A stretch of DNA of 64,000 nucleotides from Sorghum bicolor (lineage: Eukaryota; Streptophyta; Magnoliopsida; Poales; Poaceae), in NCBI RefSeq assembly GCF_000003195.3, contig NC_012876.2, positions 7,109,306 to 7,173,305 of the forward strand, given 5' to 3'. The stretch's first letter is position 1; every line of letters starts with the position of its first letter. A program made the translations under genes and the position numbers. Shown here piece after piece: positions 11,535 to 22,799 of this stretch. The notes under the pieces were generated by a model. That model did not search any database and had not been told where the DNA came from. It saw nothing but the letters and a program-made list of their open reading frames with translations.

Positions 11535-12021
11535 GTTTTGATTTGCCGAGCGTTTTTTCAGATGCTCGGCAAAGAAGCTATTTGCTGAGTGCCAAATAAA
11601 AAACACTCGGCAAAGAAGCTCTTTGCCGAGTGTTTTTTTTTTGAACTAGGCAAAGAAGCTTCTTTGCCGAGTGTTTTTTTGACACTCGGCAAAGACCTTC
11701 TTTGCCTATTGTTTTTTTTACACTCGGCAAAAAAATTATTTTAAACCACATTTTCAAGCAGTAAATTCATTCAAATGCAAAAGTTTTCTACAACAAAGTT
11801 GTATAACTTCTCAAGATCTACAACTTTTATTTTGGTCATTTTTCATTCAACAAAGCAATAGTAACATTCTTCACAAAATCTACTCTCATAAGTTTCATGC
11901 ATGAAACTACAAGAGAGATGTATAGGATTTGTAAATAATGTTAGAACCACCATATCGGATAAACAAATGACTAAATAACCAAAATAAACCTTGCAGATAT
12001 TGAGAACTTATAGAATTGTGT

Positions 12022-12458
12022 AGTTGACAACTTTTTCATTTGAGTTTATCTTGTCATGCAATACTACATTTGAATTTCAAAATTAAAATTCGAATTTTTC
12101 AAACAACCTTGGATAGAAAAATAACCTAAATGAAAATTATAGATCTCGAAAAGTTATGAAACTTTATAGTTAACTTTGTCATTTGAGTTCATATTGTCAT
12201 GCAAAACTATGTTTGAATTTTAGAAATTTAAAAATTGAATTTTTCAAACAACCTTGGATGGAAAAACAACCTAAATAAAAGTTGTAGATCTCAAAAGTTA
12301 TAAAACTTTATAGTTGACAACTTTTTGATTTGAAATCATATCAACGAAAACTATGTTTGAATTTATCAAATTTGAAATTCAAATTTTGTAAATGACCTCA
12401 GATGGAGAAACTATCAAAATGAAAGTTGTAGATCTCAAAAGGCTATAAAATGTCGTAG
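12022..12458 (+). repeat. Three tandem units of about 145 bp
   Basis: Units begin near 12022, 12171 and 12314. Each contains TTTGATTTGA-like, AACTATGTTTGAATTT, ACCTTGGATGGA and GTTGTAGATCTCAAAAG segments, ending in AAACTTTATAG. A fourth partial unit starts at 12459. A related, inverted stretch occurs at about 55560-55660. There is no coding potential. Confidence 0.6.
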
Positions 12459-12560
12459 TTCACAACTTTTTGATTTAAATTCGGTTAGGGCCTCAAACAA
12501 GCAATTTACACTCGGTTGAGTAAAGTATGTGGGGAATCGGAACAAAGTCTTGACATATGT

Positions 12561-12633
12561 GATGGTGTGGTGCAGTGGTAGAGTGAGTAACGTGCGAGGG
12601 GGAGATCACAAGTTCGAATCTCACCAGTCGCAT
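12561..12633 (+). other. tRNA-like segment with Pol III boxes inside the CACTA element
   Basis: TGGTGCAGTGG at 12568-12578 fits the A-box consensus TRGYNNARNNG. GTTCGAATC at 12612-12620 fits the B-box GWTCRANNC, with a tRNA-like spacing. Acceptor-stem pairing is not apparent, so it is a tRNA-derived relic or SINE head rather than a working tRNA. Confidence 0.4.
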
Positions 12634-12923
12634 ATTTGTGAAATTTACACGAAAAATGCTATGACTTGTGACGGAGATAGTGGGCACTATAGCCGATGGG
12701 GGCCTCCCCCGATTATTGCTATTTTTATGGGTTTTTTTAATTTTTTTTCCCGAGTGATTTTCTTTGCCAAGTGATGTCGGACACTCAACAAAGAGCTCTT
12801 TGCCGACGCATTTTTTGCCAAGTGCTATTTGCCAAGTGTTGTACTCGTAAAGGCTTTGCCGAGTGTATTCTGGGCTTTGCCGAGTGTCTCGGGCACTTGA
12901 CAAAGCTGGTGAATCCCGTAGTG

Positions 12924-13440
12924 ATAGCAACAAAATCAGCATAGCTGTGAGCACATCTTGCATATACAGGGCACTACGCTAGATCATCAGGTCAGCCTTC
13001 CACCCAAGGAGTTTCTCTGTAATTTTGCGGCAAAGAGCTCTTTGCTGACGCATTTTTACCGAGTGTATTCTGGGCTTTGCCGTGTGTCTCGGGCACTAGG
13101 CAAAGCCGGCGAATCCTGTAGTGGTAGCAATACAAATCAGCATAGCCATGAGCACATCTTGCATATTTAGGGCACTACCCTAGTTCATCAGGTTAGCCTT
13201 GCACCCAAGGAGTTTCTCTGTAATTTTGTGTGTTGTTGGAGTTCCCTGCAATTTTCTCAACGACCTGATATTTCTGCAATTTTCTTAACAGTATTTTAGT
13301 CCCTGGGAGGAGGCGCCAACTGACCAGGTGCTGGGCCCTGAGTTCGCACCACACAGTGGAGCGCATCTTCTCCAACTTCAAGAAACACCGCGGAGTCCTC
13401 ATGTGAGCCCTCACAAAAGGTAGCTAACGAGAATCAATCA
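12924..13440 (-). mobile_element. LINE fragments flanking a short CACTA remnant
   Basis: A LINE stretch (TCAGCATAGC...AGCACATCTTGCATAT...GTTTCTCTGTAATTTTG) occurs at 12924-13029 and again at 13123-13225, with 90 bp of TTTGCCGAGTG-type sequence between them. The same three-part arrangement recurs at 34854-35190, so the rearrangement predates that duplication. Confidence 0.6.
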
Positions 13441-14850
13441 ACCTCCTATCCTATCACCTATTTTCATATGTCTCGATTATAATCTTCTAGCTAGCTCATC
13501 CTGATCCCTCTACAACATCGTGGATTTGGTTAACAAGGTCATACTATCTGATTATGAGTATGACCTAATATTAAGGATCCGACAACACCCATTGGTACAT
13601 CATGATTATGGACTGATATTTCTTTTGTCAATTGACTATCTGATCCATTGCATTTTGTCAGTTCTTCTACCACTGCTTTGGTGCAAATGTACTGTTGCAT
13701 TCAGGTACCGACAGTGCAAAGTTCAACTTTTTTCCGACCGAAACCTTCATCCACCAGTTCTTTGAGGCTGACAGTTTCCAAATTGGAAGAGCTTGGATCT
13801 CTAAGACAAGTTACTTTCCTTGACCTTGTATTCTTCATGCTGCTTTGAACCCTGAAAAAATGCTACCATCAGGCCCTACCACCAGCAGTAACACTAAAGC
13901 GCCTTAAACATTTTGCTTGCTGAGTCCAATTGGCTGATCACCATCCATTTTTTACCCCCTTATTATTTAGTTTTGAGCACACACAAGGCTTGCTATCGAT
14001 GAGGATACCTCCTCAGAAGTTTCCAGCGATGCTGATCAATGCCACTGCATAGGTCATCTAGTATTGCATGCATATTTTTGGCATATTCTAGTGGAGACAA
14101 TGCAAGTGCAATTGCCTTTGTATGAGGAATGTACAGCAGTAGTTTCAGAGCTTCTTGGACACGGTGTTAGGGCACTGCTCTTGATCACTGAGTTGTTCCC
14201 ATTACTACTAATTACTAGCTTGTTCTCTCGGTTTTGTTTCTTTTACTTGCATGTCTACAAGTAATTTGCTACCCCAGTTCTAATTTTTCACTTGATCTCA
14301 ACAATTATGTGAACATATCCTTTATTTTACGCACTAATACTAATGAAGTATGAATATTTTAATACTCACGCGTAGCTGTTTTCAATCTTTATCAAGTAAA
14401 TATAGTCGTTTCAAAAAAGTTTTAACATTCACTATCTAATGGGAGGCTTGTGGGTGGGTATGCATGATGAGGAGTCGTTTCAAAAATGTGATCCAGGTGA
14501 ATGCTTGGGGGACCATATCAATTCTCTAACGTATGTAACGAGGTGATCCAGTGAATATGACATTTTCTTTTTATTGTATTATTGTTGGTATGCAGCTCCT
14601 ACACTTATATGGCGGCATGGATAGGAGCTGAACCACCTGCGTTGCTGCTCAAGGCCGCAGCGCTGCCTGAGCCAGCACCCGGCGTCAACATATAGACGGA
14701 CACAATGGAATGGGACAAGTGGCTGCAAAAAGTTGTTGTGCACTGCGATGCATGGCTAGCTCATGAAGATTTCTAGCTTCTTTATTTCATAGATGACAGC
14801 TATGGAACGGTATTTTATTTTTATGACTTCGCTAAGTAATAAACATAGTA
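13441..14850 (+). repeat. Repeated unit, diverged copy 3
   Basis: Colinear with 5620-7050 and 9590-10640 but clearly more diverged. The unidentified gene-like block (HQFFEAD type) lies at 13690-13860, an LPLYEECTAVVSELLG stretch at 14110-14160, and the Alfin-like exon at about 14590. Its left flank is the LINE/CACTA composite. Its closest partner for 12765-13880 is 34690-35870. Confidence 0.65.
14590..14775 (+). pseudogene. Alfin-like domain fragment, copy 3
   Basis: The frame contains EPPALLLKAAALPEPAPGVN, a TAG, then TMEWDKWLQKVVVHCDAWL. This copy keeps the Trp (TGG) lost in copies 1 and 2 but has its own TAG after GVNI and a small insertion after DAWL. It is the closest of the four to the Alfin consensus. 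Confidence 0.5.
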
Positions 14851-15345
14851 TGTGTTCAAGACTAAAGATAAGTACGTTTATTGACTACTCAGGTGGAGAA
14901 AGGAAAGGCTTGCTGCCACAGGTGAGTACAAGAGACGACGTATTCGCTGCAAGGCGAAGTGACCTCCTGCCGATTGCTTCACATGGCGAGACTCAAGCTC
15001 AGGTACGGCGTCCTCGCGTGGGATCGTAGTGCGGGCAACTGCCGCACAAGAGCATGAACGTGAGAGGCATATCTTTTTTTTCTCTTTGAAAAACATATCG
15101 TTGGCTGATGTGCTATCAACCAATCGGATAGTCGATTGACAAAGGAAATATCAGGCCATACTCATGATGGGCGTCCAATCCTTAATATTAGGCCATACTC
15201 ATATAAGATTGCAAACCAGATCCATGACGTTGCACAGTGATCGGATGAGCTAGCTAGAAGAATATAAACGAGACATATGGACATTGGTGATAGGATAGGA
15301 GGATGACCGATTCTCGCTCACTACCTTTTGTGAGGGCACAGATGA
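14851..15345. other. No gene seen; inverted copy of unit 5' flank in right half
   Basis: 15125-15300 is the reverse complement of the AGCTAGCTCATC...GATATTTCTTTTGTCAATCGAC region found at 5660-5800 and 13490-13640. 14851-15120 holds no recognisable frame or RNA. Confidence 0.45.
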
Positions 15346-16500
15346 GGGCTCCGTGGCATTTCTTGAAGTTGGAGAAGATGCACTCCAATGTGTGGTGCGG
15401 TCTTAGAGCCCGGCAACTAGTCGGCTGGCGCCTCCTGCCAAGGTTTACAATACTGGTAAAAAAATTTTTGGTCCCCAGTGAAATTTCAGAAATTTCGGAA
15501 ATATCGTGTCATTCTCAAAATTGTAGAGAACACCAACTGCTCATTGACAAAATTGCAGAGGAACTCCAAGGATGGAAGGCGGACCTGATGAACGGGGGGT
15601 AGGGCCATATACGTGTAACATGTGCTCATGGCTATGCTGATTTATATTGCTACTGCCATGGATCTACCCCTTTGTGTCTAAAGGCCAAAGAAAAGAAGCT
15701 AACAGAGGGCATTGTTTGCTAGCTTGGCCCAAGGAACATGGGGGCCTTGGTATCTTGGATTTACATTATTTTGGTTTGGTTCTTAGGGTGAGATGGTTGT
15801 GATTTGGCAACACTAGACCAGAAATACCATGGAGCGCTCTCCCAGTCCTTGTTTCATACCTGTGTTGAAGCCTTGTTTACTCTATACATTTGAAAGTTGG
15901 TAATGGTGCTTCCACAAAATTTTGGACTCATGGATGGTTAAATGGATGCTCCATCAAGTTGTTGGCTCCCCGCCTTTTCGCTTGTGTACGTAAAAAGAGG
16001 GCCAGTAAGAGAACTATACAAGACGAGGACATACAGGGCCACTACTCACGGTCACGGTACTCTCTGAGTTCATGGACATATGGGATTTGGTACAGATTGT
16101 GACCTTGCAACCTGAGGTCAGAGATATCCACAAATGGCTGTTTGATGCCTCGGCTGAGTTTTCTACCAAATCAGCATATGGGGCCTTATTTCATGGATCA
16201 ACCTAGCAATTTTCATGCCAAGTAAGCTGATTTGTGGGACATGGGCTACAAGGAAATGTAATTTTTTCCTAGTGGCTTGTTGCTCACAGTCGTTGTGTAC
16301 GGCGGACAAGCTCGCACGATGGGGCCTTCCACATCTGGAGCACTGATGATCAGTCATCTTCTATCGGCATGTGTATATGCCTGGCAGTTTTGGCATCAAC
16401 TCCTAACGGTTTGGGTCTTCGAGATGTTACACCTCCACTCAACAGTACTGATCGACTTCTACTTATGGTTGCGATAGGCATGCGACAGTTTGTGTGTGTG
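15346..16500 (+). mobile_element. LINE reverse transcriptase C-terminal region (interrupted)
   Basis: The plus strand contains IDKIAEELQGWKADLMN, YIATAMDLPLC-like and WPKEHGGLGILD-like segments in shifting frames. KVGNGASTKFW and the zinc-binding tail follow (HDGAFHIW, CLAVLASTPNG). These are the plant L1-type RT tail. The copy is cut at 16500 by a CACTA element and resumes at 19278. Confidence 0.65.
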
Positions 16501-17284
16501 CACTACCGGATTCAAATACTTTGCCTAGTGCCGAAGACACTCTGCAAAGGCACTAATACACTAGGCAAAGGATTTGTATACGGCAAAAAAAAAGTCGGCA
16601 AAGAAAACTTTGCTGTGTTTTTCATCGCGCACTCGGCAAAATATTTTCCGAGTGCCGTGGTGACGCTCGGCATAAAAAGCAACGCGAAAGGAGCCCAAAC
16701 GCCGACGGAGACTTTGCCGAGTGCTAACATGGCGAGGCACTCGGCAAAGTAATTATTTTTTTTCAGAAATTCTTTGCTGTGTGCCCTGCTTGGAGGCATT
16801 AGGCAAAGAAATTTATCTTTTTTTCAAAAATTCTTTGGCGAGTGCCACACCGGCAGGCACTAGGCAAAAAATTATTATTATTTTCAAAAATTCTTTGTCG
16901 AGTGCCATTCATGGGGCACTAGGCAAAGAAACTAATTTTTTTAGAATTATTTGCCGAGTGTGTTGTTTGGGACACTAGGCAAAAGAAATTAAATTTCTTT
17001 TAACAAATTGTTTGCAGAGTGTCTTGCTGATTGTTTTGGTTGCTGCACTCGGCAAAGCAACTTTCCAAGTTTTTTTTTGTTTTTTGCATCCTGTTTAGAT
17101 TTGAAATTTTTCGATCAAAGTGGTAAAATTTTTTTGTGGTCAAAACACATGAAAAATTTTAGATGTTTAGTTTGGCAAATTTTTTCTAACAAAACTTGAG
17201 CTGCATGCTTTTGCAGTTGTCATTGGTGGGCTTCAATGGAAGTGCGTGCACAGTGTAGCCCAAAATTTTTGCCCCCACATTTTT

Positions 17285-17368
17285 TGGCCCTGTTTAGTTT
17301 CCAGGCCCCAATTCCACAAAATTTTTTCTCTTTAGGCCAAAAAATTTCAAATCTAAACAGGCCCTAAT
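17285..17368. repeat. Small palindromic MITE-like insertion
   Basis: GGCCCTGTTTAGTTTCC opens and AAATCTAAACAGGCCC closes an approximately 80-bp inverted-repeat segment, like hAT or Harbinger-type MITEs of grasses. No clear target duplication was seen. Confidence 0.35.
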
Positions 17369-17539
17369 GAATCAAAATAGTTTGTACATCACACATATAT
17401 CACATTTGTCACACATATATCACACGCCTTGGTTCGGTATGCACTGGCACTGGCACAAATCGATGCCCTTTCTCTGTGAGACCGATCGAGCAAGTATGAA
17501 TCGAGAGATCGGGGCAAACCTTAGCACTAGCAGTGGTGA

Positions 17540-17905
17540 TCGGATTACAGCTCGCGGTGTTCGCGCGACCAACAAAGAGCGGCGTGGTGGGGGCTTCTGG
17601 AGACGCCGCCGGCCTGCTCATCGAGGGAGCCGGGCTGCCACTGGCGGGCGGGGGCGTGCTGTCATGGGCGCTGCGGCCGGGGGCGACTCCGGCGGGCGGC
17701 CGCGAGGGACAAGGCGGGCGTGGCCGGGGCGCCGTCGGCGGACAAGGCGGTCGCCGTCGTGAGCGCCGCCGGCCGGCGGGTCGAGGGAGCGGGGCCGGAC
17801 GCGCGGGTGAGCGCGCGAGCGGTGGCGCAGGTGGCCACGCGGGCGAGGGACAGCCAGCCTCGAGGCTGGGCGGGTGCGAGATAGAGAGGAGCGGCCACGA
17901 TTAAG
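17540..17905 (+). other. GC-rich block inside CACTA element (possible captured sequence)
   Basis: Very GC-rich (CGG/GCC-dominated) sequence in an otherwise AT-rich element, with open frames on both strands. These contain only Gly/Arg/Ala low-complexity residues and no domain. It may be a captured CpG-rich 5' gene end. I do not call a gene. Confidence 0.35.
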
Positions 17906-19277
17906 TCTCCCGTGCTCTATCGTTTGCCGAGTGGCCCCCAGATCCACCACTCGGCAAACACTTTTTTTTTTGCTTTTGCGTTATTTTTAAAAAATTCTTT
18001 CAATGCAGTTTTTTTTAAAAAAAATACTATTTAAAAAAAGAAAAATAAATTTTCTATACAGTAAAAACAAATCTTTACCGAGGGTCATCTGGGCACTCGG
18101 CAATGCCCGTCTTTACCTAGAGCTACACAGTAACACTCGGCAAAGAGCATTTTTTTTTTGTTATTTCCATTTCTCAATTTTTTATTAATAGTTTCTTTTA
18201 ATATGCTTTGAGAATACCTTGTCAAATTCACTCCATAATAAATATTCGATGCTTATACGAAGATTCGACCATTATTTCATTCGGTTTTAGTTCATAATAG
18301 TTTTCACAATAAAAATTCTATAATTGTTGTTAATAAATTAAAATTAGTAAAATGGTCCAAAAAATACGAAAATTCCACACAAAACAATCTCTATTGTCTA
18401 TTTCCTATACAAAATCTTTGGAAGTCAAACCCCAACACGACGGTTAATTTAACTCCAAATCTTATCGGATCATTCTCAACTCTCTTAATATTGTGCGAAC
18501 ATGTTTCAGTTTGTAAACATTATACGTGACAACTTGTGCAAAGCTCTCCCAATTTTTTATCACAGTATCCACATATGAAATCATGACACCTTGACAACAA
18601 ATCTAATGATTTGTAGACTTTATTTGCTATTTTTTTAAAATTTTAAAACCATTCGACCACACGTTATTGGTCATGTTTCATGAATAAAATGTTTAAATTT
18701 TTCTTTTCATTTTACAAGTATGGCCTCAAACGAGGCTGAATAACACTAATATAATTTTTATACGTATTTTTTCAAGTATTCAAATCACTTGTAGTTCAAA
18801 TTTCACTTAATTTAAAAAAATTGCTGAGAACACAATTAATTAATTATATATAGCAAAAAAAACAAAAGTACACCAAACTTTAACATGGTCTACCACATGT
18901 TGTATGAGGAGAGAAGAAAAAGTTTGAAGAGTTGGAAAGAAAACATTTTAAAATCTTTACCGAGTGTCTAAACCATGACACTAGGCAAATAGCTCTTTGC
19001 CGAGTGTCAAAACCATGACACTAGTCAAAGAGCTATGTGTCGAGTGCTCTTGAGGGACACTCAGCAAAGATTTAACGGTGGTGGCTGAGGGACACTCACC
19101 AAAGATTTAACGGTGGTGGCTGGGTAGACAATGGTGTTAGCTCTTTGTCGAGTGTTTTCAGTTTGTCTAGTGTTTTTGGGTGGCACTAGGCGAAGAAGCA
19201 GACCTCTTTGCCGAGGCCCGATGTTCGGTACTAGGCAAAGCATCCGGCACTCGGCAAAGGCCGGGATTCCGGTAGTG

Positions 19278-19335
19278 GTGGTGGTGGTGGTGTGTGTGTG
19301 TGTGTGTTAATGTAATGATATGCAGCACACCATAG
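19278..19335 (+). mobile_element. LINE 3' tail continuing after CACTA insertion
   Basis: GT-rich bases followed by AATGATATGCAGC match the LINE 3' end at 20840-20860 (GCAATAATATGCAGC). This continues the LINE interrupted at 16500. Confidence 0.55.
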
Positions 19336-20090
19336 ATTTCTTGTTATTAGCTAGGAACTCCATGTTGATTGTTTTTACCAATTTCATCATCTGATTTTGT
19401 TATGTAAAGACATCAAAATAAGTTTCCATATAGTAGGTCCATTGTTTCCCGACTTTTATAAATTAACAATTTGGTCTAACAAAATTCCAGATGGATGGAG
19501 AGAGCATATATGACAGCAGGATTCTTGTTGATCCCGAAGATGAACTTTTACTGTTGATAATCTGGAATTACTAAACAAGTGAAATTTGTCTGGTTCATGT
19601 ATGCTATAATAAACTTTGTGAAAATAATAGAAGCAGAGGATTGTACCTAGGTGTGCTTCCGTTGGTGCATCATTGGGTGCACGTGCAGCCTTATGATTCT
19701 TGCTTTTACCTAAAACAAGTGAAAAATGACTATAAATCGCAACTTTCTTCAGTATGAATAAAATAAAAATTCCTATTCGAGTGCATGTGTGCAGGATTCT
19801 ATATTCCGAATATGTACTATTATAATTGAACTCTGGAATTATCTAACAAGAGAAATTTGTTTGATTCATGTCTGCTATAAACTTTATGAATAAAAAAAGA
19901 AGCACGAGAGTGTACCTTAACGACCTTTCGTTAGTTCTTCCTTGGGTGCAGGCGCAGCCTTAGGATTCTTGTTTTTTCCTAAAACAAGTGAAAATAACTA
20001 TAAATCACAACTTCAGACTGAAAAAGATTTCATTTTTGCGAAAAAAGTATGAATAAGAATTTTTAACTTCCTCCCCCCGACATTCCCCTC
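19336..20090 (-). pseudogene. Minus-strand copy of MEEP-gene exons 3 and 4 with introns
   Basis: On the minus strand, a 63-nt exon-3-like segment (19916-19978: KNKNPKAAPAPKEELTKGR then TAA) precedes a 63-nt exon-4-like segment (19647-19709: KSKNHKAARAPNDAPTEAHL). Both have AG acceptors and GT donors. Lengths and phase equal those of exons 3 and 4 at 50491-50553 and 50755-50817. The intron at 19336-19620 matches 50820-51090 in reverse. Exon 3 here ends in a stop, so the copy is not functional as a whole. Confidence 0.6.
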
Positions 20091-20866
20091 CCCGCTGCTC
20101 AACCCCTGTTTACTACTGCTATACGTTCAGATGTTGGTAATGGTGCTTCCACAAAATTTGTGCCTGACACATGGTTAAATGGATGCTTCACCGAGTTGTT
20201 TGCTCCCCGCATTTTCTCTTGTGTACAGTAAGCTAGAGAACTGTACATGAAGCTTTGACAAAGAACAGGTGGCTCGAGGACATAGAGGGCCACTACTCGT
20301 TCGCAGTACTCTCCTAGTTCTTGGATATTTGGCATTTTGTGCAGGATGTGATCCCACAACAAGAGGTCTGAGATATCCACAAATGCCTTTGAAGCTTCGG
20401 GTGAGTTTTCGACCAAATCAACATATCGTTCTTCTTTCATGGGGCACCCTTATTTTGTGCTGACTAAGCTGATTTGGGGACATGGGCTCCAAGGAAATGT
20501 AAATTTTTCTAGTGGCTAGTTGCTCACAATCATTGTGGATGATGGACAAGCTCGCACAACGATTGACAGCACTATCCGGATGTGTATTTGAACAGGAAGA
20601 AGACACAATCAGTCACGTTGTACCCGGATGTGTATTTCCCGGCAGTTTTGGCATCAGACTCCTAATGGTTTTGGTCTTCCAGATGTTATACTTCCACTCA
20701 GCAATACTAACTTCTAGTAATGATGGTAACAGGCCTGCGACAGTTTGGGCACTGGCACAAGGCATGGTTTCAATACCTTGTGTGCGTGCGTTTGTTTGGA
20801 TTTTGTTGCCTAACTACTTTTCTCTTAACGCAATAATATGCAGCTCTCCTGCATATTTGGGAAAAA
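20091..20866 (+). mobile_element. LINE 3' fragment with A-rich tail
   Basis: Plus-strand zinc-binding RT tail (VGNGASTKF-like at 20135; TALSGCVFEQEEDTISHVVPGC near 20560-20630) ends in ATGCAGCTCTCCTGCATATTTGGGAAAAAG. The ending is the same 3' terminus as the copies at 7086(-), 10672(-) and 31852(-). Confidence 0.65.
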
Positions 20867-21123
20867 GTGAAGAAATAAATAGCATTACTTGAACGATCTT
20901 CCACAATGTTGTCTCTAATGTTTGAGAAGTTGTCTTGCAGTATGATGCCTATAGAAAATTGTAGATAGGATTCTTAGTTTCCCACATCAATGTTTGAAAT
21001 ATCTCTAGTTAGATAGGCTATAGTGTTACCAGCTGTTTGATCCTCTTGGACAGGTCAAGCTACAATTTCCAGTTTTAATATTATATCAAGTGCATATTAA
21101 CAAATATTTGAATATATGAATAT
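20867..21123. other. No gene seen
   Basis: AT-rich sequence resembling the intron 4-5 region of the mini-exon gene near 51110-51240 (GTTTGAAATATCTC...TAGTTAGAT). There is no frame, RNA or transposon end. Confidence 0.35.
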
Positions 21124-22322
21124 AACTACTACACAAAAGATTTGATGAGGCATTTTGCAATTGGGTGAGGTGGTTGATCAGTTTTTAATAACCGAGTCAG
21201 TCACAATCAACCGCCTCGCAAAATGGATTTATTGAGGCGGGCCACCTAACGCAACCGCCTCAGTAAATAAATATAAATGAGGTGGTATTTCTAATGCAAC
21301 CACCTCACTTAATGTATTAACCGAGGCCGTCACATTATAAAGCCTGCCTCAGTAAATCAGGCCCAGCCCGCTAGCTCACACTCGCCCATTACCCTCTCCA
21401 ATACATAAGCAACACGCAAACCCTAACTCACTTTACTCCACCCTCAGAAGTGCCTCAGCCCGTCAGCCTATGTGGCACCCCGAGCGCGACTCCGCATCTT
21501 GCAACCTCTCCCTCTCCCAACGACCCTTCTCCCTCGCTTCTTCTCCCTCACCTCCCTCCCCACGACAGCGACAGCGGCATGGATCTAGGTGCCCCAGCGG
21601 CGTGATCTCCCCCATGGTGCCCCTCCTCTCCTCTCCCACTCCCCCACAGAGGTGGCTCTTGAGCCCATGCTGCTGTTGTAGCTGCGGCGATGGCCCCCTG
21701 CTTCAAGCTGCAGCGACGAGAAGGTGGCCACCTCCCTCCCTCAAGTTGTGGTGGCTCCTCCCTCTCCCTCAAGCTGCGGGAGGTGGATCTAGGAGATGGT
21801 GGTGGCTCCTTGCTCTCCATCAATTTACAGCAGTAGTGGCTCCTCCCTATTCCTCAACCTGCAGCGGCGTGGATCTGGGGGGCGTTGAGTGTGGCTCCTC
21901 CCTCTCCCTCAAGCTATGGCAGCGGCAGTGCTCCTCCTTCTCCCTCAAGTTGTTGCGGCAGCGGTGGCTCCTCCCACTCCATCAAGCTGTAGCGGTGTTG
22001 ATCTAGGCAAGGAGCGACTGGATCTAGCGGCGAGGAGCGTGTAGGTCTAAATTAATGTGATGGTCGGAGTTCATATCTCAGCGGAAGGGTGCATGGAGGT
22101 CGCGGCGGCACGTGGATGGGCTCGGCGGGCCTGTGGATGGGCTCACCGTGCTTAACCATGAGTATTCTATTGTTTTTCTTTTTTCATTCGATTTACTGTG
22201 GCGGGCATGCTACCGTCTCGATAAAGATCTCATTTACTATGACCTTTCCGCCGAGGTAGTTGCAAATAATCCACCTCGGTAAATCAAATATGCCTACCAC
22301 AATAAAGTTTTCTATAGTAGTG
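21124..22322. mobile_element. CACTA-like element with TAT target duplication and gene-like interior
   Basis: The left end AACTACTACACAAAAG (21124) mirrors the right end ...CTATAGTAGTG (ending 22322, complement CACTACTATAGAAAAC), with one change in the first base. TAT flanks both sides (21121-21123 and 22323-22325). Subterminal motifs of the type AACCGCCTC / GAGGCGG...TAAAT occupy 21140-21350 and 22195-22310. The interior (21360-22150) is GC-rich, resembles a gene 5' region, and contains several CTCCCTCTCCCTCAAGCTG repeats. The 178-codon frame at 21470-22006 lies over these repeats and shows no domain. Confidence 0.75.
21690..22010 (+). repeat. Imperfect tandem repeat CTCCTCCCTCTCCCTCAAGCTG
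   Basis: At least five diverged copies of a roughly 50-70 bp unit containing GGTGGCTCCTCC and TCAAGCTG. It accounts for the Ser/Leu/Trp-rich open frame in this part of the element. Confidence 0.55.
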
Positions 22323-22799
22323 TATGGATCACTTGTTATTAGGTATTCCATGTTGAATGTTTTTACCAATTTCATCATTCAATTTTGTTGTGTAAAGACT
22401 TCAAAATAAGTTTCCATATAGTATCTGATCCATTGTTTCCCTGTCTTGTATAAATTAACAATTTGGTCGAACCAAATTCCAGATCGATGGAGAGAGCATG
22501 AGTGCAGGATTCTTGTTGATCCCGAAGATGAACTTTAACTATTAATAATCCGGAATTATCTAACATGAGAAATCTGTTTGGCTCAAGGCTGCTACCAACT
22601 CTATGAATAAAAACAGAAAGCAGGAGATTTTACCTAGACGACCTTTCGTTAATGCTTCCTTCCTTCCACATGTAGCATTACAGTTCTTGTTTTTTTTTTC
22701 TAAAACAAGTGAAAACAACTATAAATCACAACTTCAGTTTGAATAAGATTTTGCTTTTGAAAAAAAGTATGAACAAGAATTTGTAACTTCTCCCTCAAC
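22323..22799 (-). pseudogene. Second minus-strand copy of MEEP exon 3 region
   Basis: The minus-strand exon-like segment 22634-22699 (66 nt) encodes KKNKNCNATCGRKEALTKGR with an AG acceptor and GTAAAATC donor. It is like exon 3 at 50491 but with an A run lengthened by three bases, so the phase is kept. The neighbouring intron (22323-22570) parallels 19336-19580 and 50870-51080. The exon-1 copy of this orientation lies at 23724-23747. Confidence 0.5.

Larger units (their letters stand above)
11535..12923. mobile_element. CACTA element fragment (TTTGCCGAGTG family), 5' end degraded
   Basis: Both ends carry repeated CTTTGCCGAGTGT / ACTCGGCAAAG motifs (11540-11740 and 12755-12905), a signature of a large panicoid CACTA group. 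The right end is GAATCCCGTAGTG (12911-12923), the complement of CACTACGGGATTC. The left end lacks a CACTA terminus and begins inside LINE sequence, so it is truncated or eroded. The interior is AT-rich, holds a tandem repeat (12022-12458) and a tRNA-like segment (12561-12633), and has no transposase frame. It is therefore non-autonomous. Confidence 0.7.
16501..19277. mobile_element. Non-autonomous CACTA element with GTG target duplication
   Basis: The left end CACTACCGGATTC (16501) and right end GGAATCCCGG complement GATTCCGGTAGTG (19265-19277) form a terminal inverted repeat. GTG precedes the left end (16498-16500) and follows the right end (19278-19280). The flanking LINE sequence resumes correctly across the gap. 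TTTGCCGAGTG/CACTCGGCAAAG subterminal repeats fill 16520-17070 and 17915-18140 plus 18955-19260. No transposase frame is present. The interior includes a GC-rich block (17540-17900) unlike the AT-rich rest. The TSD lies in a GT-rich context, so its match is slightly less decisive. Confidence 0.85.

Noticed and set aside
12561..12633. Functional tRNA gene
   Set aside because: A- and B-box matches are good but acceptor and anticodon stems do not fold, and it lies within a transposon.
17533..17904. Host gene of 123 codons
   Set aside because: Low-complexity Gly/Arg/Ala translation of a GC-rich block inside a CACTA element; the opposite strand is equally open.
21470..22006. Ser/Leu-rich 178-codon protein
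   Set aside because: Frame follows imperfect tandem repeats within a CACTA-like element and shows no domain.
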